64,000 nt of DNA from Streptomyces sp. NRRL F-2664 (GTDB lineage: Bacteria > Actinomycetota > Actinomycetes > Streptomycetales > Streptomycetaceae): contig NZ_JOFX01000006.1 in NCBI RefSeq assembly GCF_000719345.1, forward strand, positions 169,829 through 233,828, in the 5' to 3' direction. Of this stretch, positions 42,622 through 50,540 are shown in pieces; positions within the stretch are counted from its first letter, which is position 1; each line of letters opens with the position of its first letter. A program made the position numbers and the translations under genes. Below the pieces are notes generated by a model. The model worked only from the letters and a program-made list of their open reading frames with translations, had not been told where the DNA came from and made no database searches.

Positions 42622-43272
42622 TCAGCTGAAGATGATCATCGAGCCCTGTCCCAGGCTGCGCGTCGCCGCCGCGTGCAGTCCCAGCCAGACGTGGCGCTCG
42701 CGGGCGAAGGGACTGCCGTCGTGCGGGATCGGCCCCGCCGGCTCCTCCAGTGACGTGGGCCGCCCCGGCGGGGCGGGCGCCGCGGGCGGGTTCCCGGGGT
42801 CTATCCCGATGGCGGGGGCGACGAACAGCAGCTCCCGCAGCAGCCCGTGCGCGGACCCCAGCGGTCCGCCGCCGGCCAGCAGCTCCTCGTTGGCCAGCGG
42901 CGCCCCGAAGTCGACCGGCACGTACGCTCCGGCGTGGTCGTAGTGCCACACCAGGTGCGACTGCTGCGCGGTGGGCTCGAACATCTCCAGCAGCTGCTCG
43001 TAGTCCCCGCCCAGCTCGTCCACCGGGGTCACCGGCAGGCCGCAGAGCTGCAGCAGGTAGGCCCGTCTGAGGAAGTGCAGGGCGTCGTAGTCGAAGCCGG
43101 CGACCGGGGCGACGTCCCCGCTCAGCCCCGGCATGTACGCGAACACCGGCACGGACGGGAGTCCGGCCGCACCCAGCGCCCTGTCGTACGAGGCGATCTC
43201 TTCCGCGAACGGGTTGTCGGGGCTGTGGCACAGCACGTCGACAAGGGGGACCAGCCACAGGTCACAGGCCAC
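42622..43272 (-). CDS. Conserved hypothetical protein (216 aa)
   Basis: A 216-aa cytoplasmic protein without membrane segments. Distinctive parts are the N-terminal ACDLWLVPLVDVLCHSPDNPF, the QSHLVWHYDHAGAYVPVDFG strand pair near residue 105 and the C-terminal RHVWLGLHAAATRSLGQG. I cannot place it in a family. GTG 43272 is chosen because GGAGG lies 4 nt upstream; the upstream frame to 43326 has no such site. Confidence 0.75.
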   Translation of the reverse strand: MACDLWLVPLVDVLCHSPDNPFAEEIASYDRALGAAGLPSVPVFAYMPGLSGDVAPVAGFDYDALHFLRRAYLLQLCGLPVTPVDELGGDYEQLLEMFEPTAQQSHLVWHYDHAGAYVPVDFGAPLANEELLAGGGPLGSAHGLLRELLFVAPAIGIDPGNPPAAPAPPGRPTSLEEPAGPIPHDGSPFARERHVWLGLHAAATRSLGQGSMIIFS

Positions 43273-43374
43273 TCGGCCTCCGATCAGTCGTTGACGCCGA
43301 TGCGGCCAGCGTAGTGCGCCGGACACCCTCCGCGAAGGGGTGCGCAGAACTGCGGGGTCACGGCGGCTGCGGGA

Positions 43375-44040
43375 TCAGAGCTTGGCGGCCCAGGCCAGCG
43401 CGTGCTCGTTGTAGCCCTGCACGATGCGGCGCACCGCTTCGGCGTCGGCCAGCGTCACGGCGTCCACCAGCGCGCTGTGCCCGTCCCAGAGGGCTTCCCG
43501 CAGCTGCTCCTCGCGCTGGAGGTGGGGGACGGCGAAGACCCAGCACTGCACACGGATGCGGTGCAGGAACTCGGTGATGTAGGTGTTGGCGACCAACCCG
43601 CTCAGTTCCCGCCAGAAGCGCAGGTCGTAGCCGATCAGCACTTCCAGGGAGCCGCTCCGGGCCGCCCTGCGCGCCTCCTCGCCCCGGCGGCGCACGGAGA
43701 CCAGCATCTCGCCGGAGCCGGGAGCGGTGCCGCGCTCCGCGAGACGGCGGAAGATGCCGTCGACGACCAGCGCACGGGCCTCGATCATCCCGCGGAAGTC
43801 GTCGACGGAGAAGGCCCGCACGCGGAAGCCGCGGTGCTGGACCAGTTCGAGCAGGCCCTGCGCCGAGAGGTCGACCAGCGCCTCGCGCACCGGGGTGGCC
43901 GAGACCTCGTACTGCTCGGCGATCTGCTTGACGGTGAACTCGGTCCCCGGAGGCAGGCGTCCCGCGAGCACCTCGTCGCGCAGCGCGTCCGCGATCTGCT
44001 GACGAAGTGTGTTGCGGGTGACAGCTCCGCTGCCTGGCAT
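43375..44040 (-). CDS. GntR-family (FadR/FCD) transcriptional regulator
   Basis: A 221-aa regulator with an N-terminal winged helix (FTVKQIAEQYEVSATPVREALVDLSAQGLLE) and a C-terminal helical FCD effector domain (about 85-215) with the RxxE/H-type metal-binding layout. FCD members sense organic acids or amino acids. It lies downstream of the aminotransferase on the same strand, separated by 118 bp containing two CGTTATG repeats, and probably controls it. ATG 44040 is the clear start. Confidence 0.9.
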   Translation of the reverse strand: MPGSGAVTRNTLRQQIADALRDEVLAGRLPPGTEFTVKQIAEQYEVSATPVREALVDLSAQGLLELVQHRGFRVRAFSVDDFRGMIEARALVVDGIFRRLAERGTAPGSGEMLVSVRRRGEEARRAARSGSLEVLIGYDLRFWRELSGLVANTYITEFLHRIRVQCWVFAVPHLQREEQLREALWDGHSALVDAVTLADAEAVRRIVQGYNEHALAWAAKL

Positions 44041-44115
44041 AGGGGTCCGTCTCCTGTCGTAGAGCTGCGGACACCATAGGCCAGACAGCGAGGCCGAAAC
44101 CGAGCGGTCTGTGAT

Positions 44116-44142
44116 CGTTATGTGGAGGTCAGGACCGTTATG
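44116..44142. promoter_or_regulatory. Direct CGTTATG repeats upstream of the GntR gene
   Basis: Two copies of CGTTATG (44116-44122 and 44136-44142) start 20 bp apart, about two helical turns, 76-102 bp before the GntR start and just past the aminotransferase stop. The same heptamer occurs at 45645-45651 in the aminotransferase promoter region. They may be operator half-sites for this regulator. Confidence 0.4.
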
Positions 44143-44158
44143 AGGACGAGACCTGCGC

Positions 44159-45520
44159 TCAAGCGGCGGTGGTGTGGCGGTCCGCGACCGTGAGCGCCTC
44201 GTCCAGCAGGGCCAGCCCTTCCTTCGCCTCCCCCTCCGTGATGGTGCACGGGGGCACGACGTGCGTGCGGTTCATGTTGACGAAGGGCCACAGGCCGGAC
44301 GCCTTGCAGGCCGCCGCGAACTCGGCCATCGGGGCGTTGTCCGCTCCGGACGCGTTGTACGGGACGAGCGGCTCGCGCGTCTGTGGGTCCCGTACGAGCT
44401 CCAGGGCCCAGAAGGCGCCGAGGCCGCGGACCTCGCCGACGCAGGGGTGGCGCTCGGCGAGCTCGGCGAGCCCCGGTCCGAGCACGTTCTCGCCGAGGTG
44501 GGCGGCGTGCCGGACGACTCCCTCCTCCTCCATCGTGTTGATCGTCGCGACGGCGGCCGCGCACGCCAGGGGATGGCCGGAGTACGTCAGTCCGCCCGGG
44601 TAGGGGCGGGTCGCGAAGGTCTCGGCGACGGCGGCCGAGATGGCCACGCCGCCGAGCGGCACATAGCCGCTGTTGACGCCCTTGGCGAAGGTGATCAGGT
44701 CGGGGGTGACGTCCCAGTGCTCGGCGGCGAACCAGGTACCGGTGCGGCCGAAGCCGGCCATGACCTCGTCGAGGATGAAGACGATTCCGTAGCGGTCGCA
44801 GAGTGCGCGGACGCCCGCCAGGTAGCCGGCGGGCGGGACCATGATGCCGGCGGTCCCCGGCACGCTCTCCAGGATGATCGCCGCGATCGACTGCGGGCCC
44901 TCGAAGGCGATGGTGTCGGCGAGGTGTGCGAGGGCGCGCTCGCACTCCTCGGCCTCGGTGGTCGCGTGGAAGGCGGAGCGGTAGAGGTACGGGCCCCAGA
45001 AGTGGACGACGCCGGCGGCGGCCGTGTCGGACGGCCAACGGCGGGGGTCACCGGTCAGGTTGATCGCGGCGGCGGTGGCCCCATGGTACGAGCGGTAGGT
45101 CGAGAGCACCTTGGCGCGGCCCGTGTGCAGACGGGCCATGCGGACGGCGTTCTCGACGGCCTCGGCTCCGCCGTTGGTGAAGAAGATCTTGTCCAGGTCG
45201 CCCGGGGTGCGCTCGGCGATGAGGCGTGCGGCCTCGGAGCGGACGTCGACGGCGAAGCCGGGCGCGAGGGTGCAGAGCCGGGCGGCCTGCTCCTGGATCG
45301 CGGCGACGACCTTCGGGTGCTGGTGGCCGATGTTGGTGTTGACCAGCTGGGAGGAGAAGTCGAGGTAGCGCTTGCCGTCGTAGTCCCAGAAGTACGAGCC
45401 CTCGGCCCCCGCGACGGCGAGCGGGTCGATCAGGGCCTGGGCGGACCAGGAGTGGAAGACGTGCTTCCGGTCTGCGTCCTTCACGGCGGCGAGAGGGTGC
45501 GGGGTGACATGAGGGGTCAT
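44159..45520 (-). CDS. Class-III PLP-dependent aminotransferase (aspartate aminotransferase family)
   Basis: A 453-aa omega-aminotransferase. Landmarks are FTNGGAEAVENAVRMAR (cofactor phosphate), SYHGAT, ILDEVMAGFGRTG (Asp to the PLP nitrogen) and the Schiff-base Lys in TFAKGVNSGYVPLGG. The overall features resemble taurine/beta-alanine:pyruvate aminotransferases. ATG 45520 is taken where family similarity begins. The downstream GntR/FCD regulator and the repeats in the upstream region suggest substrate-induced control. The substrate is not determined. Confidence 0.9.
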   Translation of the reverse strand: MTPHVTPHPLAAVKDADRKHVFHSWSAQALIDPLAVAGAEGSYFWDYDGKRYLDFSSQLVNTNIGHQHPKVVAAIQEQAARLCTLAPGFAVDVRSEAARLIAERTPGDLDKIFFTNGGAEAVENAVRMARLHTGRAKVLSTYRSYHGATAAAINLTGDPRRWPSDTAAAGVVHFWGPYLYRSAFHATTEAEECERALAHLADTIAFEGPQSIAAIILESVPGTAGIMVPPAGYLAGVRALCDRYGIVFILDEVMAGFGRTGTWFAAEHWDVTPDLITFAKGVNSGYVPLGGVAISAAVAETFATRPYPGGLTYSGHPLACAAAVATINTMEEEGVVRHAAHLGENVLGPGLAELAERHPCVGEVRGLGAFWALELVRDPQTREPLVPYNASGADNAPMAEFAAACKASGLWPFVNMNRTHVVPPCTITEGEAKEGLALLDEALTVADRHTTAA

Positions 45521-45631
45521 GGCGTCACGGTAGAAGTGCGCAGGTGGGGAGGGACATCGGCGGACTGTATGGGGGTGGCGGGCCGGTCTCGGCAGTCTGT
45601 CTGCGCCCCCGGAGCACCGACCCGCCATCTT

Positions 45632-45666
45632 GACAGCATCCTGTCGTTATGACAGTCTCTTGTCAT
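45632..45666. promoter_or_regulatory. Tandem inverted repeats (candidate operators) upstream of aminotransferase and PfpI genes
   Basis: Two adjacent inverted repeats lie in the 338-bp divergent interval 45521-45858. The first is GACAG-catc-CTGTC (45632-45645); the second is ATGACA-gtctct-TGTCAT (45649-45666). Their centres are 19 bp apart and a CGTTATG copy overlaps the second. The spacing and symmetry suggest cooperative binding of a dimeric regulator, most simply the nearby GntR or MarR protein. The rest of the interval shows no gene. Confidence 0.5.
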
Positions 45667-45858
45667 AGGCGCTTTCCGTGGAAGGCCGGGACGGGCGGCT
45701 CACCGCCACCCGGGTTTGCCGGGCTTCGGCGGGTCCGTGCGGGTTGTGCCGGGTGACGGCGGGTCCCGCGGGTCCGACCGGAGCGCGGCCGCCACCACGG
45801 CGAGCACCACAGGCACCGGGCACCGACGAGCACCATCCGACGCTGGAGGCGAAACACC

Positions 45859-46488
45859 ATGAGCGAGACCGCACACAAGCCCGTCCACCTCGCGGTCTAC
45901 GACACGTACGCGGACTGGGAGACCGGCCACACGACCGCGCACCTCACCCAGCGCGGCCACGTCGTGCGCACGGTCGGCCACACCGCCGGAGCGCCCGTCA
46001 CCACCATGGGCGGCCTCCGCATCCAGCCTGACCTGGCGCTCGCGGAACTGCGACCGGAGGACTCGTCGCTGCTGATCCTGACCGGGGCCTCCCAGTGGGA
46101 CACGGGCGACGAGCTGGCGCCCTTCGCGGCGAAGGCCCGGGAGTTCCTGGCCGCCGGCGTACCGGTCGCCGCGATCTGCGGGGCCACCGCCGGCCTCGCC
46201 CGCGAAGGCCTGCTGGACGACCGCGCCCACACCAGCGCCGTGCCCTTCTACCTGGCCGAACAGCCCGGCTACGAGGGCGCCGAGCACTACGTCGAGACCG
46301 ACGCGGTGACCGACGGGGACCTGATCACGGCCGGTCCGACGGAGCCGGTCGCCTTCGCCCGCGAAATCTTCGCCCGCCTGGACGTCTACACCCCGGACGT
46401 CCTCGACGCCTGGTACGGGCTCTTCCACGACTCGGACCCGAACGCCTACCCCGTCCTGATGGCGGCGTCGGAGGCGGGCAATGCTTGA
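45859..46488 (+). CDS. DJ-1/PfpI-family protein (type 1 glutamine amidotransferase-like)
   Basis: A 209-aa class I amidotransferase-fold protein. The nucleophile elbow AAICGATAGLA carries the reactive Cys near residue 107, with the preceding LLILTGASQWDTG strand; no synthetase domain is present. Members act as glyoxalase/deglycase, protease or stress proteins. The start overlaps none upstream; the stop overlaps the MarR gene by 8 bp, suggesting that the regulator controls this enzyme. Confidence 0.88.
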   Translation: MSETAHKPVHLAVYDTYADWETGHTTAHLTQRGHVVRTVGHTAGAPVTTMGGLRIQPDLALAELRPEDSSLLILTGASQWDTGDELAPFAAKAREFLAAGVPVAAICGATAGLAREGLLDDRAHTSAVPFYLAEQPGYEGAEHYVETDAVTDGDLITAGPTEPVAFAREIFARLDVYTPDVLDAWYGLFHDSDPNAYPVLMAASEAGNA

Positions 46489-46993
46489 GCCCCTGTCGCC
46501 GCCCGGGTCGACCCGGACCCGGCAGGACCTGCTGAGCCGCACCGCACTCGGGGTGTTCCGGCTGAACGGCCAGTTCCTCTCCCTCTCCGAGGAGTTGGCC
46601 CGGCCGGCCGGGCTGACCGCCGCGTGGTGGCAGGTGCTGGGAGCGGTGCTGCGCGAACCGCTGCCCGTCGCGGGAATCGCCCGGAGCATGGGCATCACCC
46701 GGCAGAGCGTGCAGCGCATCGCGGACCTGCTCGTGGACAAGGGCCTCGCGGAGTACGCGCCGAACCCGGCACACCGGCGGGCGAAGCTGCTGCGGCCCAC
46801 GGAGGAGGGTCGCGCGGCGGTCGACAGGATCGGTCCGGGCCATGCGGCCATGGCCGCCCGGCTCGCGGCGGAACTGGGTGACGACGCCTTCACGGACACC
46901 GTGCGCGTCCTGGAGCGCCTCGCCGCAGCACTGGATGCCCTGCCGGCGCCGCGCGACCCGGCGCAGGCCGCCGAGCCCGACCCGGCGGCCTGA
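46481..46993 (+). CDS. MarR-family transcriptional regulator
   Basis: A 170-aa MarR-type dimeric regulator. The winged helix runs TAAWWQVLGAVL...VAGIARSMGITRQSVQRIADLLVDKGLAEYAPNPAHRRAKLLRPTEEG in segments, with RRAK in the wing. It is coupled to the PfpI gene by an 8-bp overlap, so it probably autoregulates the pair in response to a small phenolic or oxidative signal. A GGGCAA-N6-TTGCCC palindrome lies just downstream. Confidence 0.9.
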   Translation: MLEPLSPPGSTRTRQDLLSRTALGVFRLNGQFLSLSEELARPAGLTAAWWQVLGAVLREPLPVAGIARSMGITRQSVQRIADLLVDKGLAEYAPNPAHRRAKLLRPTEEGRAAVDRIGPGHAAMAARLAAELGDDAFTDTVRVLERLAAALDALPAPRDPAQAAEPDPAA

Positions 46994-47046
46994 TCCGCCG
47001 CCGGCAGTGACCCCGTACCCGTTTGTGTCGAGGTCAATAAGCCTGT

Positions 47047-47064
47047 GGGCAAAGCTTGTTGCCC
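47047..47064. promoter_or_regulatory. Palindrome upstream of the NTF2-like gene
   Basis: GGGCAA-agcttg-TTGCCC (47047-47064), an 18-bp inverted repeat, sits 29 bp before the NTF2-like gene and 54 bp after the MarR stop. It may be a MarR operator or a short terminator; there is no T-tract. Confidence 0.4.
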
Positions 47065-47092
47065 GCGACCGGGCTGCCGGACACTGCGGCCC

Positions 47093-47482
47093 ATGGAGCC
47101 GTTGAGGGTAGTGGCACGACTGTGGGAGCGGATCGAGGCGCGCGACTGGGACGGCGTGGCCGCGCTCATCGCCGAGGACGCCGTCATCGAATGGCCCGTG
47201 AGCGGTGAGCGCATCGTCGGGCGCGCCAACTTCATCGCCGTGAACAGCGACGACGGCTACTCGGACGAGACGCCCGTACGCGTGCTGCGCATTCTGGCCG
47301 ACGGTGACCACGTCGTCACCGAGGTGGAGATCCCCCAGGACCACGTCGTCTACCGTGCCGTCTCGCTGTGGACGGTGCGCGACGGGGAGATCGTGGGGGC
47401 GAGGGAGTATTGGACCAGCCCCGGCCAGGACCCCGCTCCGAGCTGGCGCGCGGGGTACGTCGAGCCGCTGGCGGCGGACTGA
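47093..47482 (+). CDS. Nuclear transport factor 2-like (SnoaL-fold) protein
   Basis: A 129-aa cone-shaped alpha+beta barrel protein. The N-terminal helix LWERIEARDWDGVAALIAEDAVIEWPVSG and later strands HVVTEVEIPQDHVVYRAVSLWTV and EIVGAREYW are typical of the polyketide-cyclase/SnoaL-like group. Members bind or isomerise small hydrophobic ligands; none can be named here. ATG 47093 is the start from which similarity begins. It converges on the HIT gene with 72 bp between. Confidence 0.85.
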   Translation: MEPLRVVARLWERIEARDWDGVAALIAEDAVIEWPVSGERIVGRANFIAVNSDDGYSDETPVRVLRILADGDHVVTEVEIPQDHVVYRAVSLWTVRDGEIVGAREYWTSPGQDPAPSWRAGYVEPLAAD

Positions 47483-47554
47483 GCGGCCGGCCCTCCGGTG
47501 CGAGCGGAGTTCTCGCGCTGCCCACCGTGGTGACCGGCCCCGACACGGCGATCG

Positions 47555-48049
47555 TCACCCGGGGGGCCGTTGCGCCCCTCCGAGCCGGTCCAGCTCCGCG
47601 CCGATCGCAGCCCGCAGGGTGTCGTGGTGCGGCCCGAGGGCGTGCTTCTCGCCGTGCCAGCACTCCCGTTCGTAGAGCCACACGGGCCGACCGACACGGT
47701 CCTCCGGTTCCCAGTCGTAGCGGGGCCAGATGTGGGCGTGGAGGTACGGGTCGGTGTTGCCGAGGATCTCGATGTTCACGCGGCGGAATGCCGGGTCGAG
47801 CTGCGCGCAGGCCCGCTCGACGGCTTCGGCCAGCCGTTCCATGTCCGCGAGGTACGCGGCTCGGCGGGGCCGGGGCAGGTCCGAGAGCCGGGTCACGGCC
47901 GGGTCGTCGGTGAGCAGGACCGAGTAGCCGGGGAGGAACTGCCGGTCCCCGATGACGGCGAAGCCGGTGTCGAGGCGGCGCAGGACGGTCGGGTTCGTGC
48001 CGCGGTGCGCGTTGCCGATGCGGTCGCGGCGCCAGTCGTCGTCGGGCAT
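47555..48049 (-). CDS. HIT-domain hydrolase (Ap4A hydrolase-like)
   Basis: A 164-aa HIT protein. The active-site strand reads YLHAHIWPR: aligned with Fhit HVHVHVLPR, the first His is Tyr, while the nucleophilic central His and the third His are kept. NTDPYLH and the helix with AVERACAQLDP fit the diadenosine tetraphosphate hydrolase-like branch, which cleaves dinucleoside polyphosphates. GGAG at 6 nt spacing supports ATG 48049 over ATG 48061. It is divergent from the next operon. Confidence 0.88.
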   Translation of the reverse strand: MPDDDWRRDRIGNAHRGTNPTVLRRLDTGFAVIGDRQFLPGYSVLLTDDPAVTRLSDLPRPRRAAYLADMERLAEAVERACAQLDPAFRRVNIEILGNTDPYLHAHIWPRYDWEPEDRVGRPVWLYERECWHGEKHALGPHHDTLRAAIGAELDRLGGAQRPPG

Positions 48050-48142
48050 GCGGGGCTCCAAGCTGACTTCTGGATACAGGGGTTGAGCACTGCCCGGCGC
48101 ACCGTGGTCCGGAATGGTGTGCCTCTGCAGTATCCCCCGTCA

Positions 48143-48152
48143 TACCTGAGAG
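48143..48152. promoter_or_regulatory. TACCTGAGAG motif upstream of the hydrolase/acyltransferase/kinase operon
   Basis: The decamer TACCTGAGAG occurs here, 111 bp before the first gene of the four-gene operon, and again at 52615-52624 before the second two-component system. It is a candidate binding site for the LuxR-type response regulators encoded downstream. The second half of a palindrome is not obvious. Confidence 0.35.
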
Positions 48153-48262
48153 CTACGCGTGGAGACGGCTCCGTGGCGGGACGCCGACGAGTGGTCCGGA
48201 TTCCTAACTTCGGTAGTGGAGAGGGGCGCTGACTGCCCCTCCGGGCGACCGAAGGACACACC

Positions 48263-49369
48263 ATGGCTACGGGGACGGCGGGCGCGGGCAGTGCGGGTGA
48301 CGTGGGCGGCGCGGGCGGTACTGACGGCGCGGCGCCGGCGGCGCACGTAGGCGGCGCGGGCGGCGCGGGGCACGAGACGGACGGAGGCGGTCCGAGCGGG
48401 GCAGGGTTGGGATCGCGGGCGGTGCGAGGGCGGGGCGGGCGGCTGCGGCGCACACTGCTCGCCGCGCTGGTCGCGGCGGCCGTGATCGTCCCCGTGACGG
48501 CCGCTGCCTCGGCGCAGGCTCCCGCACCGGCGCCCGCCGTCTTCACCGAAACCGCCTCGCCCCGGTCGCGTTACGCCGCGAACCTCGACAACCTTGCCGT
48601 GGCGGCCCGGATGGCCGAGGACGCCGACCGCTCCGGCCGCGCCGGCCGGTTGCGGGCCATGGCGGCGGGCGGCACGGCGCAGTTCCTCGCCTTCGACGGC
48701 CGCGGCCGGGGCCGGGCCGTCGAGGTGCTGGGCGAGCTGGAGACCGCCGAGAGGATCGCCGTCCTGGTGCCCGGATCCGACACCACGCTCGACACGTACG
48801 AGAGGTTCCGGTCCGGAGCGGCCGCGCTCCACCAGCGACTCCTGGCCGAGCACCCGCGCTCCGCCGTGGTCGCCTGGCTCGGGTACGACACCCCGGGCAC
48901 GGTCAGCACCACCGTGCTGACCGCCGACCGGGCCGATGAGGCCGCAGCCGAGCTGGGCCCGTTCCTGGACCGGTTGGACCGCATATCCGCGCCGGGTGCC
49001 CGGTTGTCGCTGCTCTGCCACTCCTACGGCTCGGTCGTCTGCGCCCGGACCAGGACCGGCCCCGCGGTCGGCGACATGGTCCTCTTCGGCAGCCCCGGTA
49101 CGGGAGCAGCATCCGCCCGGGAGTTGCCGACCGCCGCCCGGGTGTGGGCCGGGCGGGGCGGCTCCGACTGGGTGGCCCGTGTACCGCACGTCCGGTTCGG
49201 CGGGATCGGATTCGGCACCGACCCCGTCGACCCCGCGTTCGGGGCGCGGGCTTTCACCGTCGGAGCCGGCGGCCACAGCGACTACCTCAAGCCGGGGACC
49301 CGTTCCCTCGACACCCTGGCCGCCATCGTCCTCGGGACCGCTCCCGCCCAGGAGGCTTCCCGTGCGTGA
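48263..49369 (+). CDS. Exported alpha/beta hydrolase (DUF1023 type)
   Basis: A 368-aa protein. A Gly/Ala/Ser-rich N-terminus of about 60 aa leads into a basic patch and one hydrophobic helix (about 64-85) that acts as signal anchor or signal peptide. The DUF1023 hydrolase domain follows, with LLCHSYGS as the nucleophile elbow (Ser), GTDPVDPAFG and the final His in GAGGHSDYL. Substrates of this actinobacterial family are unknown. ATG 48263 is the first start; several Gly-rich codons before the helix are poorly constrained. It overlaps the acyltransferase gene by 8 bp and opens the operon. Confidence 0.85.
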   Translation: MATGTAGAGSAGDVGGAGGTDGAAPAAHVGGAGGAGHETDGGGPSGAGLGSRAVRGRGGRLRRTLLAALVAAAVIVPVTAAASAQAPAPAPAVFTETASPRSRYAANLDNLAVAARMAEDADRSGRAGRLRAMAAGGTAQFLAFDGRGRGRAVEVLGELETAERIAVLVPGSDTTLDTYERFRSGAAALHQRLLAEHPRSAVVAWLGYDTPGTVSTTVLTADRADEAAAELGPFLDRLDRISAPGARLSLLCHSYGSVVCARTRTGPAVGDMVLFGSPGTGAASARELPTAARVWAGRGGSDWVARVPHVRFGGIGFGTDPVDPAFGARAFTVGAGGHSDYLKPGTRSLDTLAAIVLGTAPAQEASRA

Positions 49370-50540
49370 ACTGCGCGTCCGCTGGTCCGCCCTGGCGGCG
49401 GGCATCGATGCGGCCACACCGGCCGACCGGGACCGGGCCGTGGACGCCCTGCGGGCCCTCGCGATCCTCGGCGTGGTGCTGGGCCACTGGCTGGTCACTT
49501 CCCTGACCACCGCCGACGGCGGCCTGCGCGGCACCAGCCCGCTGGTCCACCTGCCCTGGCTGGCCCCGGTGTCCTGGGTGTTCCAGACACTGGCCGTCTT
49601 CTTCCTGGTCGGCGGTCGTGTTGCCGCCCTCGGCCACGTGTCGGCGCGCGAGCGCGGCGTCTCCTACAGGGCCTGGGTCGGGCAGCGGCTGGGCCGGCTG
49701 TTCCGGCCGGTCGCCGCGGTGCTCGTGCTGTGGACGGTCGTGGCGGGCGGCATGCTGGCCGGAGGGGCGGAGTTCGACACGGTACGGACGCTCGTCAAGC
49801 TGGTTCTGTCGCCGCTGTGGTTCCTGCTGGTGTTCGCCGCGCTCACCGCCGCGGTCCCGCTCGTGTCCCGGCTCGGCCCGGTGTGGCCGGCCGCCGTGGT
49901 GGCCGCCGTGGACCTGTGGCGCTTCGGCCTGGGCGGGCCCGCGTGGATCGGCTGGGTCAATGTGGTGGCGGGCTGGCTGGTTCCGTTCACGCTGGGCGCC
50001 GCGTGGTCGCGCGGAGCCCTGGCCGGGCGCGGTCGCCTCCTGCTCCTGACCGGCGGCGCCGCAGCTGCCACGGCGGCGCTGGTCCTGTGGGGCGGGTACC
50101 CGGCGTCCATGGTGGGGGTGCCTGGGGCGGCGGTCTCGAATCTCAACCCGCCGACCCTCGCCGCCGTCGCGTTCGGACTGGCCCAGTGCGGGCTGGCCCT
50201 GCTGGCCCGCGACCGGCTGGCCCGCCTCATGCGCCGCCCGGCGGCCTGGGCGAAGGTGGCTCTGGTGAACCTGTCCGCGATGACGGTCTTCCTGTGGCAC
50301 CAGACCGCCATGATGGCCGTCACCGCCCTCGGGATGCTGGCCTCCGCCGATCTGCCCGGGCTGCACACCCCGCCCGACTCCGTGGCCTGGACAGCCGCCC
50401 GGATCCTGTGGTTGCCGGTGTTCGCGGTGGCGCTCGGGCTCTGCTGGGCCGCGTTCAGCGTCCACGAACAGGCCCGCCGTCCCCGACCGGCCACCGATTG
50501 CGTCCCGACCCCTCCCGTCAAGGAGATCACCCATGCCTAG
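49362..50540 (+). CDS. Membrane acyltransferase (acyltransferase 3 family)
   Basis: A 392-aa polytopic membrane protein with about ten helices. The family signature is at the first helix: DALRALAILGVVLGHWL, with the catalytic-type His. Such enzymes O-acylate cell-surface sugars, lipids or secondary metabolites using acyl donors. GTG 49362 has GGAGG at about 49351 and overlaps the hydrolase gene by 8 bp; the stop overlaps the kinase gene by 8 bp. Its place in an operon with a DesK-type kinase suggests surface modification under sensor control. Confidence 0.88.
   Translation: MRELRVRWSALAAGIDAATPADRDRAVDALRALAILGVVLGHWLVTSLTTADGGLRGTSPLVHLPWLAPVSWVFQTLAVFFLVGGRVAALGHVSARERGVSYRAWVGQRLGRLFRPVAAVLVLWTVVAGGMLAGGAEFDTVRTLVKLVLSPLWFLLVFAALTAAVPLVSRLGPVWPAAVVAAVDLWRFGLGGPAWIGWVNVVAGWLVPFTLGAAWSRGALAGRGRLLLLTGGAAAATAALVLWGGYPASMVGVPGAAVSNLNPPTLAAVAFGLAQCGLALLARDRLARLMRRPAAWAKVALVNLSAMTVFLWHQTAMMAVTALGMLASADLPGLHTPPDSVAWTAARILWLPVFAVALGLCWAAFSVHEQARRPRPATDCVPTPPVKEITHA

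Noticed and set aside
45647..46031. Short ORFs in the interval before the PfpI gene
   Set aside because: Arg/Pro-rich shadows overlapping the promoter and the PfpI start; they lack start signals.
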